A stretch of 64,000 bases of DNA from Hippopus hippopus (Eukaryota; Mollusca; Bivalvia; Cardiida; Cardiidae): assembly GCA_946811185.2 (NCBI GenBank), contig OX328105.1, forward strand, positions 46,252,845 through 46,316,844, written 5' to 3'. Positions 21,667 through 33,600 of this stretch are shown here, in pieces (the first letter of the stretch is position 1; every line of letters begins with the position of its first letter). Position numbers and translations under genes: made by a program. Below the pieces are notes generated by a model. The model was not told the DNA's origin. It saw only the letters and a list, made by a program, of their open reading frames with translations, and made no database searches.

Positions 21667-24600
21667 GTAAGAGTTTGACTTAAGTTATTTGACCGAAATA
21701 TCATTAGTATTCGCGACCTATTTTCGTTTTTCAGTTCTCATTGAAAATCATCAGTCAGGCGCATAAAAAATAAACAATGTAAAAGTTCCGAAACAAAGAA
21801 ATTACTGTTGCCTTGCAGAAAATACCACTGTTGTGAATAAGAAGGCATTATCACCAAACTGTTTTTGCAACATATGATCCCCCCCCCTTTCAGTTTCAAA
21901 AATAGACACTACCATGTTAAGAAAATATCTAATCCATGTATAATAGTATGGTGAATACAAAATTTGTATATTATTGAATATTCTAGGGACAGATGATCAG
22001 TCTGAACAGATGAATGCAGTCTGGGGTAATGAGACTGTGTGTAGTTGGATAAAGGAGAGTGGAGCTATTGCAGTTAGAATTCAAAGTTCCAGGTGAGATA
22101 GAGAAGAACATGTGTTGTGATGGTAGTCCTTGTAACATAGTAAAACTGGCCATCAATGAAATTGAACCATGCCATGTGGTTTGGGATTAAATCAAGAAGT
22201 ACTTGAGACAAATATATACGGACAATTCAGATGAAGATCAAACTCCACAGAATGATCAGGAGTTTACCCAGCTCTTTGCTGAACAATATATTCTGGCCTA
22301 ATTGGTGTTAGCGTGTGGCATGTAGCAACATAACCCTTTATCATATGACTGTATAATTATGACCCTAATGACAGAGGTGTTTGAAAACATTGTGGATTCT
22401 GGAAACCAGCATTTTCTCCTTTTTTCACCATGTATTGTTCCCACTAGCTTTTTATTTCAAGGGTACACTTACCCCCTGAGCTGTAACACTTGGAGTAAGA
22501 TTTCATATTAGAGGGTATGACAATAATGGTTCCCAAGTTCCCAACTACAGGTAAAGCAATCCATGTTGATGATTTGCAGCAAAAACGTCTGTTAAATTAA
22601 GATATTTATGTAAATTTACTGCTTATTAAAAAGCTGAAAAGGCAGTCTGAAGTGGTTCTGATTGGACAATGTCAAAGAGACATTTTGTTGCGTCATGGTT
22701 TCTATGTTTTTTGCACCGATCAATTTTTCATGTCTGTTAATTTCTGAATAGGTATTTCCACATGATTTGACAAAAGATTGTCAATAAGGGATACAGCTAA
22801 CTTCAAAACCTTTCATTTTACACAAAATAAGCAAATAAATGCCTCCGTGTATTTTCTTACGTGAGGTCTCACGTGTAACCAATATTTGTTTTGTGAATTT
22901 CAATTCTGTAACGTTATTTACGCAAGAATTTGTGCAAGTAGGAACACTGCCATGTATTCTATCCTTTTGAGGACAAATCTAGTCATTTGAGCCACATTTA
23001 ATTTGTCATCTGCAAATACTTAGCAAGGAGTGAAGGAATATTAAGGACATTAGGGAAAAAAAAAATCTTTTATATACAAAGCATTTAGGTTACCAGTCAA
23101 ATATACTGGTTGAAAATGATGCAATTGTAAAATAACCCTTTAATCCTTTACTACAGAATCCTGATGATTCTGCAAAAGAAACCTGGTAACCAGCCCTGTT
23201 TTCAGTTAATGCAAACGTTATGAAACGTTTGAAAAGGTTTGCAAACGTTCGCAACTGAACGACCTGTACGCCGCTTACGTTTGCAAACAATCTCAAACGC
23301 TTTTCCATGGTGGTACGCCAAGCAAACAAAGATGGCTGACAAGTGATTGTTATCTTCAAGCCGAATGTTAAAAAATGAAATTCATGTATTTCTGACCTTT
23401 TTATTGAATTATTTATACATGTACAAAATGGTATTGATTATGTTACTCTGGTTATGTAATCTCAATGTTTTATTTTTACCCTTTTCAGTCGTTATGGTAA
23501 TAAACATGGCCAATTACGGCCGATTTAGATAAGAAGGCAGTTGTCCTGACGGAACTAGTAAACAGATTATTTCATATTTCTATTGTTCAAATATTGTCAA
23601 TCATAAGTCCAATCACTTACCCTCACGGTTCAAAAAAGGTTAATTTCTTGAGTTGGTTTACACTTGATATAATCCATTCCCTTCTAATAAATCGCCTGTA
23701 TAAATGTGCTTTTTCCCCCAAAACAGAATGGCAATGATCTTTCTTGACACACAGATTCACTGTATCCCAGTTTATTTAAAATACATCTCACAATATCTAA
23801 TAAAATAACTTGGATCAGGAAAACTGAAAATAGTTGTTGATGTCCTTTACACCCTTTACCAAACAATTTCGACCACACAGAAGAAAAGAAAATACGAAAA
23901 CATTGTGGAAGAAGGAGAAAAGGTTGACAACCGGCATTTCTCCTTTTCCCACAACGCTTCTTTCTTTTCACAGACGACTTCTACCCTTTCAACTTTTTTT
24001 TTAAAAATTTGTCATTTGCAATGCTGAAGATTTATGTGTGAGTCTAAATTTTTGTTGTCTGATACAGAGTTAAAATACTATTAAATACATATTAACCACC
24101 TACTTCACAAATACAACTTTTTTACTCCCAGCAGGTAACAGCTTTAGAAATCGGCCAGAAAACAAATATTTGCTTGCAACAAGTAATGGCTCCTTTTCCA
24201 CCACTGTTTACTTTTAATGTATGTCCTGTGAGTGATTTAATTCTTTCAATTACCTCCAAGCTACTATTTTATTAATCACTTTTTGCACATCCAAAACTTG
24301 CATATTCAGTGACACATGTCCACATGTTAACCCATAACCAAACAACCAAATGGTTTTTACGATCCTGACAAGCAAAGCTTTTGAAACCATGGAAAACGAT
24401 GGCTGAACAGGAGAAATTAGAAAATGCTGGAAATCAGCATTTTCTTCGTTTCTCACAATGTTCCCTGTCCTTTCAGCTATCATTTCAGTATATCTACCTC
24501 TTTACCGGACTACGAAGTTTTAGACTTGACCAATGGAAAGCAATGATAGACAATTCAAATATGACTCAAATGTTTAAAAGAGATAAAATATTGCATCTTT

Positions 24601-27600
24601 CATTTACCGTTTTTAAGGAGAATTCTAAAATTTATAGTCTAGTCAAGAGTTAATGGATGTGACCCAGCTTATACTGCACATGTTACATTAAGGCGATACA
24701 AATATGTTTTCATGAAAATATCTTGGAACAAGGACATCAAACAGTTGACTGATATAAGTAGGGCCAAAGGGATTTCCTGTTTGGCAGCGGCTTATTAATT
24801 TATGACCCTGTCAATTGACAATCACACTTTATGGCCTTCATCACTCATAACCGAAATTGATAAAACATGTATCGGCAATTACGAAAGAAACCAACTACAT
24901 TCGCGTCCTTTGATTAAGCTAGACACTATCCCCTTATTCAACAACAGCGATGATAAATATGAGCAATATATTCTGTTTCGTGTTATTCCAAAACAAGAAT
25001 TATGCTATTCAAAATGTCATAAAACAAAAGATATATTCCAAATTGCACTTTGATAGTATGATCCCGCGCGTGTGAATGCATAGTCCACAAAGTGCGACTC
25101 ATTGCTCTTCTGAAAGGCAGTGCAGACGACAATCAGATTTTTCACAGCATGCAAGATAATTTTGAATCTACACGGCAGTCTTTCCCTGTGGGATAGAGCA
25201 TAGAAATCACTAAACCATACTTGATTGGGAATATTTTTTAAATTTATTGCGCATTTTAACCTTTTACCCTACAATTACGAGTTTAAACGACATTAAGAAG
25301 GCCTTTACCAAATAATTTCGAGTTTTAATGACCACAAAGAAGAAAAGGAAATATGAAAACAATGTGGAGGAAAGAGAAAAGGCTGATAACCAACATTTCT
25401 CCTTTTCCCACTGCGTTTCTTTCTTTTCGCAGATGACTTATACCCTTTCAACCTTGTTTTCCATTTGCAGTGCTTGAAAAATTATGAATGAGTCTAAATT
25501 TTCGTTGTCTGATACAGAGTTAAAATGCTATTACATACATATTTATCACCTACTTCACAAATACAACGTTTTTACACTCAGCAGTTAACAGCTTTGGAAG
25601 TCAGTTGGAAAACAAATGTCTGCTTGCAACAAGTAATCGCTCCTTTTCCACCACTGTTTACTTTTATTTCATCCTGAATCACTAAACCATATTTGGTTGG
25701 GAATATTTTTGAAATTTATTTCGCAGTTTAACATTTTAACCCCCCAAATACCAAATTTAAATGACCGTGATTAAGAAGGCCTTTGAAAACATTTTGGAGC
25801 AAGGAACAAGTGCCAGTTCCAAGCATTTTCTTTGTTCCCAAAAATGTTTTGTCCCCTTCCAAAGACAGTGGTCACCGTTTTTGCCATATTTCCCTTGGCA
25901 GCAGCAAATACTTTGGATTTGGGCAAAGTCCAAGAGTTTGTTGTTGGGTAAAGAGTTAAGGGTTATGTAAACTTGAGGTTATGTTGTTTATCCGACTGCT
26001 GTTGACCGATCCTGTTTAGGAGGAAAATATATGGTATGGTGGTCTAGGAGATTAATTTGAGGGAAATGAGTGGATAATATCAAGAACTTTGCTGACCCAA
26101 AGATCCTATACTGTATTAATTTTGTGGATAAATGATCCCTGATTAACTCTAGAACTTTATGATAATGTGGATAAGTGATTTTATTTACTAACTCACCTGA
26201 CAATCAAGAACAGCAAAAAGACCGTTTTTAGCTATTAACTATTAACTCTTTTTATCTGTTAACTCTTTACCAGAAGACAAAAGGTCAACTCATCAAAATT
26301 GAAAGCATTTGAAGTGTGTGTCAAATAATGCTTTTTGTTCATGATAAGATAGAAAACGTTGTTGAAAGGGGAGAAAAAGTAGGTTACCAACGTTTCTCCT
26401 TATTCCACCATGTTTTCAAAAGCCTTTTTTCTTTGGATCCTTTTAAATTCGGGATTGTGTGGTGAAGGGTTAATGTTATAGTTTAAGAAATTATGGTTTC
26501 GATCTTGTTCACAACAGACTGTGACTGTTTTGATCTCGGCAGCAAGTCTATATAAATACATTCCGAATTTCTTTGACGGGAAAATAAATTAAGTAATTTC
26601 TAAACCTACAAATAAACTTCTAACAAAAATAGATATGGGTGGTAAATTTTGCGTAAATCAACTTATCGTGTAAATTATCATCAGTATTTGCTGATTGGAT
26701 TAAAGAAGTTGTCAGTTGCCATTCTGCAGTAGTTTGCAAAAACGCGTGCCGTTAGCAACCGACAGTAACCATGTCAACAAATCTAATGGCAACCTTTTTT
26801 GTTTGCGGCAAACAAGTCTTTCAGTTAAGGTGTATGCGACGTGAATAGTTCGCCGCTCATGTTTTTTTTAACTGAACGCAGGGCAGATTTTCTCCTTTCA
26901 GACAATGCTTTTGATCCTTCCCAAAACAAATTTCAGTTTTTGAGTCATTTATTTTGTCATCTGTAAATGCTTTCGAAAATCTTTTAAAATTTCATAAAGA
27001 GTTAAGAGATGGACAAACCTAACATACACTTACAGACAAGAAATATGACAAAATAATTATGTTTCAAGGTTACTCTCATCCATAATGCAAAGCAGACAGT
27101 TTTGACCAAAGATCAGGCTGCCTGCTTTGTGCAGTCTGATCTTGATCTACACTAGCTGTGAAGAGAACTAAACATGTAGATATAAAAGGCACTTTAACTT
27201 GATACCAAATGAAAAAATTTTAGACTTTTCCTAATTGAAAGCACTTGCAGACGACAAACATTGTGGGAAAATTAGAATATGCTGGTTACCAGCATTTTGT
27301 CCTTTTCCCATAATATTTTTGAAGTATTTTACTAAGGGTTGATAGAGGTTGGGATTGTAAGGTAAAGGGTTGAGGATCAGAATTAAATTGCTTGAATTAG
27401 TCACAGTTGTGCTATTTTGAAATAAAAAGGAAAAATGAATTTGGAGTTGGACTTATCATATGGTGTCTGTTTCTATTTACAACAGAACCAGGAATAATGG
27501 TAGGTTAAAACTATAGGCTATATATGATTTACGATTTACCACATGACAAAAACTTAGACCTGTCTGTATGGAAAGCTTACAGATGACAAATGTTGTTTAA

Positions 27601-30600
27601 GTGATTGGAATTGTCTTTGAAAAGGAAGAAAACATAATGGAAAAAAGTAGAAAAAAGCTGGTTATCTCAAGATTGTTAGACATACCATAGTTTATCATGT
27701 TTTTATTTTTCATTTTCAGTGAGGAGTGTAGATTTTTCTCTCAAATATGTATCCTTTTGGATATCTACGTGGAATTGTTTTTAGCTCTAGTCTTTATTTG
27801 GGTAGATTTCATCCCTCTACCAACAGTGGTTTTTTAAAATTTTTTTCCTGTGATAGAGGACTTCTGAAAACATTGTGGATATGGGAAAAAGTGCTGGTAA
27901 TCGAAGAAAACATAGAGTTGTTTTCATAGCCCTAAGGTCTTCGTCTGCATTGCCTGCATTGGCTGTGTCTGTGTTGTCGCTGTGCCTTTGATATTTTGTA
28001 ATGTCTCTGTTATTATGGAAGATATTTATTTCAAACTTCGACAAGTTGTTAACTTTTAAAAAGGGAAACCCATACAATAAGGGCAGATAACCATCAATGT
28101 TTTTGATACAGTTATGCCCCTTTTTTGACATAAAATTTTGAAAAACTTAGACATTTTATAATATCTTTGAAATTACTAAAGATATGTGCTTAAAACTTGG
28201 ACTAGTTTTAACTATCAAGAGTGAACCTAGACAACAGGGGCAGGTAACTATCAAAATATTTTTGATACAGTTATGTCCCTTCTTATGTACCATGTTTTTT
28301 ACACAGGGGTATTTCTGGAATACTTAAAGCAGGAAGTAGTGACAGTAGAAGAAAACTTTTACAGGCATGCACATGTATGTCATTTTTTAACCATCAGGAA
28401 AACATTATGGAAAAAGGAACCATTATTGCTTGTTACAAGCAACTGCTCCTTTTCTTTGTTTCAAGCTGCGTACATCTCATACATAAAATATCACCCTTAC
28501 ACAATACTGTGTTCATTTAATGTGTAAACTTGAGACTTTCCTCAACAAACTAAAAGATCCAGTGGTGTGTGTGCCTTCAACATACTGTATCGGGGATGGT
28601 GGAATTCCGTTGGAAGTTATTGGTGGTTACAAAACTTCAAAAGAGTTTGTCGATAAATTGAGGAGTGCACAACAGGTTAGTTGGAATCCTTTTAATCCTC
28701 AGGCTGGTAAGCACGACTCACTGACGTTTTGTGGACAGTGTAGATCAAGATCAGGCTGCACAGAAAAAGCATTTTCCTCCCAAAGAAAATGTTTGAAATA
28801 GGAAAATTGTGGTTTTTACTAACAGCTTAAAAGTTTGAAACACAGTGAAAGGAGAGATTGTTCTTCTGAACAGTATCTTCTTTTGTCACAATGGTTCCAC
28901 GTACATCCCTGTAAAACTTAATTGCTATTGATAATCATGTCTAACAATGTACAGGGTATGTCCAAAGTCTCTACTTCAACTATTCCTCAGGTGGTAGTTA
29001 ATAATTATGCAGGAACTTGTTTTGGGTGTTTTAGGGAATTGACTGATTGATTGTATGGTGTTCAAGCCTTTTTTAACACTATTTCAGTTATATGGCAGTA
29101 TCGAGAGCACCTATCCATACTTTCATAGAGTCTCTTGTACTAGTATCAGCACAATATTCTTTATAAGCCACTGGCTGCTTTCCCAAATAACCATTGTAGA
29201 AAAAATGGTTAGTGGTGAGAGAGGAATGAATATTGTCACAATGACTACATCAATCTTCAGAAAGAAATTGGCTGAGCAAGGGATCGAACCAGAGACCCAA
29301 AGTTCTCAAGTTCTGTACACTACCGACCGAGCTATGGGGAATCGGATGTTTTAGGGAAAGTGTAGGGTTAAGATCAGAATGCACTGTCTGATCTTTAATC
29401 ATTATGTGTACCATATGATTTTTTAACATATTCTAAAGAAATACCTTTGAAAGTCTGGTTTTATAAGAGTATTTCATGTGATATACCATAATATTAGTTC
29501 CAAGATCATAGATTCTGTACAACATTATTCCGAATAATGGTAGAAATTTTTTATCTGTATTCATTTATTAGAACCATGAATCTCGAAGAAAGAATTCTGC
29601 TTCATCAGCTGCGACCGGTTCTGTGCAAGAAACTATGGAAGTATCAGAGTCCCCACCTATACAGGAAACCAGCCCATCTACCACAAGTGAGGTCACAGCT
29701 CCAGGTCTAACAGGATCTAGTAGCCTTCAAACAGGGCCAAGTGGAGATAAGGCCGAGAGCCTGACACACTCTGAAAAGGTTGAAAGGTTAGTGTTTTGTT
29801 TATGAATATTTATAACTCTCATTCATATATGACTTTCCATACAACTCAAGCTATATTTTGCTTGCTGTACTTTGTGTGGGTTGGAACTCAGACTGCTAAA
29901 CTTTTTACCAAACAATCCCACATTTTAATGACCTAAAGAGGTAAGCTTTTAAGAACATTGTGTGACACAGAGAAAAAGCTGGTAACTGGCATGTTTCACT
30001 TGTCCCACAATGATTTCTATCCTGTCAAAGTCTTCCATTATCCGCAGCCTTATCAAAAATCTTGTCTGCAAATGCTTTCAGTCTAAAATTTTGCCATATG
30101 GTAAAAAGTTAAGTCCTACGTTTAAGTTAGTAGACCCCTAATGGAAAACAGCTATTTCCAATGTAATATTATCCTACAAAATTTGCTATGATTAAAAATG
30201 AATATTATTGTACTACTTTAACCAAGCCACTTTTTCCTTTTTTCCTTCTTAGAATTATCATTTATAAATCTAAAACCTCTATATTCTCATTACAGAGGGA
30301 GATAATAATTACCTCCCTTTTCAGGAAACTAACAAAAGTATCAACAAATAATTTCAAGATAGACATCAAAGGAATTTCTGGTCGGTTAGAAATGTGCAAA
30401 AATGTTATATCAGTATAAATCCTTATATATCAACTAATGAGAAATTTTATTCCATGTTGCACTAGAAGCGTTAGGATGATCAGATTTTGGGACGAAAATT
30501 TTACAAAAATACAAAAAAATCATCCTTATACTCCCAAAGCCTTTTAATTTTCATTCATAAAACCCCAGTAGTCGAAAACCATCCGACAACAAGAGAAATT

Positions 30601-33600
30601 AGAGATTTACTATGGCCATCGTCGACAACGATGGGAAACACGGTCTACTTTTACATGAGCAACTCGCTCATTTACATAACCAGATATACACAGACGAAGC
30701 TTCAAACATAGCGTCCGAAGAAGACATTATGGAAAATAATTACATCTTTGTTATGTTATGGAATTTAAGCGTCATTAGTCATGTGCCAGTCACTTGACAT
30801 TCCCACAATACTTTTTTTTATTTCTGGCGCGAAATCTAAAAATACCTTAAGAGGCTACATAGCCTTTTAAGGGAACACCATCAAAAAAAATTTTTTTTTG
30901 TAATTTTATGATTCTTAGTTATTGATGATTTGTATTGTTTTTTCATATAAATTTCAGTGATATATATATTTTTTAATTTGGTGAGATGTGAAAAATCTAA
31001 ATACCCACCTTTAAATGATGCTGAAGAAGAGAGTATTTAAAAACTTTGTAGGAAAAGGGAAAAATAATGTTTAACAGCATTTTCTCCTTTTCCTGCAATG
31101 TTTTACAATCTTTCAATGACAGATCTGTTGATTTGAGCCATTTACAGTAAAAAATCTGAATAGGCCTCTTTGAAGACCATCTAGCTACAAAGAATGTAGA
31201 CTTTAGTCTCTGTTGGGGTTTCAATGTAGAGCTGTTACTCTATGTTTTTTTAATGCTGTTGCTGTTTAGGGCAAAGGATCTGATTGCTAAAAAACAGGCT
31301 GAGAAAGCACAGAAAGAGTTTGAGGTAAGAAAAAGGTGATTTTAAGCTTGGCTGTTTTCAAAGGAAACATTGGGGTATTGTCGTAGCCCTGGCGTCGTCT
31401 GCGCCATCCTTGTTTTTGTCTGTGTTGTAGTGTAAAAACATTCACATTTCATTATATCTCTGTGATTAAGCAAGTCATTTACGAGGGTTGTTCGATATGT
31501 AATGTGTATTGTACGATATCTCAAAAGCATTCGACTCAAATAGTGAAATGAACATTACATCCCTTCAAAGTATTCTTCGCGGTTTAAAATACATAATTTC
31601 AATCTCTGAATCTATTTCTGAAATGCGTCACGGTACGCTGATTTAGGTAGACCTCTGAGGCACTGACTGATGGCCGAGTCATGGGCTTGTCGGGACTTGT
31701 AACGATGACCAGATAAGAACTTTTTAAGTTTTGGAAAAAGGAAAAAGTCGCATGGGGCTAGATCTGGAGAGTATGGTGGGTGTGGCAAGACGGTAACCTT
31801 CTCCGACTTCAAAAATTGCTTCACAAGCTCAGATGTATGTGATGGAGCATCATCATGAAGTAGACAAACATGCCTAAATCCTGACACAGGGCGTCGTTTA
31901 AGATAATATTTCTTGACCTTTTTTAGTATAACATCTCGGTAATACCGACCTGTAACACTTTTGCCCTTCGGCACCGGAATTTGTACGGCTATACCATCAC
32001 ATGAGAAGAATATGCAATAAAGAACCTTCTTTGTGCTTATGCTTCTTTTGGCAACTACAGGCCTTCTACCGTGTTTAGTTAGCCATATTTTGTTTCCAAT
32101 TTTTCTTACTGGTTCGAAATAGTGAACCCGTGTTTTGTCACCAGTAACTATGTTTGCAAATTGTCTTTGATTGAATTTGGGAAATATTTTGAGCAATTGC
32201 TTAGCGGTTTGTACTCATACCCGTTTTTGGTCATCTGTCAATATATGCGGTATCCTTCGGGCAGAAATCTTTGGTACTTTCAAAATACGCTTCAAAATGA
32301 AATGCACCCGCAATAGCGATATGCCAACAGTGTTGGCAATATCACGAATCGTGTATCTGCCATCACTTTCAATTATTTCCCTGACTTTTGAGACATTTGC
32401 CTTGCCTGTTAAAGTCACAGGTCGGCCAGATTTTGCTGCATCTTTGACGGACTCTGTGCTAGTCAGAAATTTCTTTCTCCAACTACGAACTGTCTCATAA
32501 GATACCTTATCAGACCCATAAACTTCCCCCAATTCAGGAAAAATCTGCATTACCGAATGACCGAGTTTTGTGCGAACTTTTATATAAGCTCTAATTTCTT
32601 CAATATTCTTAATCCGATTCCCAACCATTTTTACAACAGTGGTCAACGACTAGCTGTATTGAAATGACTATAAGTTTAAAACTATGTGGAGCTGAAGGCT
32701 CATGTTTATACCGTTGGAAAGGTATTGAATAGAGCTATTCAAGCATATCATCATCCACGAAATCGTGCAAAGCGTTATCGCGCTGTGGTACAATACACAT
32801 TACATATCGAACAGCCCTCGTACACCAAAGGCAGGTAACTGTCAAAACATTTTTGACACAGTTATGCCTCCTTTTGAACTTCAAATTTTCACGAAAAGCA
32901 ACTGCATCCGAGTGTTGGCACCAGCATGCGGTGTTCTTCTTTTATTTACAATTCTTATGCTACAGGCTATTAGTACATTATGTTTGTTCCTTTTTATAGA
33001 CAGATTGATGATATTTTCAGTAAATCTACAATCATACATTACTTGGATGATGTTTATTGTCTTCCTGTGAATCCCTTTTGAAAATCTTCTTGCAACAGAA
33101 GAAATTGCACTGCCAATTTGTTTCCTGGAGTAAAGAGTAAATGTCCTAGCCTTAAACTTTGTTACTGAGGATAGATGCATGATTATAATTTGATTATTGT
33201 ATTTTGGAAAGCAGCATTTTTATTAAAAAGAAAAGTTGTAAATATTAATATGATATAAAGTTTGCAATTGCAAACATCTTTTATTATATTCTTATCAGTG
33301 AATTACTGGAATTTCACATTGAATACACCACTAGTGATGATAACTATGGTATCGTCACTAGTGACAATATAGTTTTAGAATGTCTGCCGAAACTACTTTT
33401 TTCCTGTATTGCTCATACCGTACCATTCTTGGTAATTATCAGAATAAAAAAGGGTGATTTAGGAATATAATAGAATAATCAACTGGTTGTATGTGATATT
33501 AAAAATCTGTCACTTGAATGGGGTTTAATGCGGTTAAAAAACTTGTCCTTCGGACTTTTTTTCAACCGCATCTCACCCCATTCTAGTGACAGATTTTAAA

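Larger units (their letters stand above)
24000..25735 (+). repeat. Direct segmental duplication around MITE copies
   Basis: 23850-24225 and 25290-25672 share not only the MITE but about 150 bp beyond it (CACCTACTTCACAAATACAA; GCTTGCAACAAGTAAT). A second repeated block (ACTAAACCATAYTTGRTTGG) at 25210 and 25683 marks another unit of about 476 bp. Confidence 0.7.
23194..26883. mobile_element. 3.69-kb element with CCCTG...CAGGG ends, inserted in a MITE
   Basis: The left end CCCTGTTTTCAGTTAA pairs with TTAACTGAACGCAGGG at the right. CAG flanks both sides (23191-23193 and 26884-26886). Left of it is the first half of a palindromic MITE (23130-23193); right of it is the second half (to 27006), so the insertion point is inside the MITE hairpin. 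The ends hold GCAAACGTT-type subrepeats (23210-23300). No transposase is seen. The interior is occupied by at least five MITE copies and a segmental duplication. The superfamily is unknown. Confidence 0.65.
23130..27006 (+). repeat. MITE copy split by the 3.69-kb element
   Basis: The left part (AACCCTTTAATCC...CTGGTAACCAG, 23130-23193) and the right part (CAGATTTTCTCC...AAAGAGTTAAG, 26884-27006) together follow the family layout, with part of the first hairpin arm lost. Confidence 0.6.
31350..32943 (+). repeat. Dispersed repeat B, interrupted by a mariner
   Basis: The left part 31350-31489 (GTCGTAGCCCTGGCGTCGTC; TCATTATATCTCTGTGATT) resumes at 32823 (GGCAGGTAACTGTCAAAACA; TTGACACAGTTATGCC) and ends near GCGGTGTTCTTC, matching 54678-54960 in order. 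Confidence 0.65.

Noticed and set aside
28520..28556. ATG at 28520 as a start codon for the VVCVPS... coding block
   Set aside because: Homology and phase show that this block is UBXN4 exon 4, joined to exon 3 at 28557. The upstream codons are intronic.
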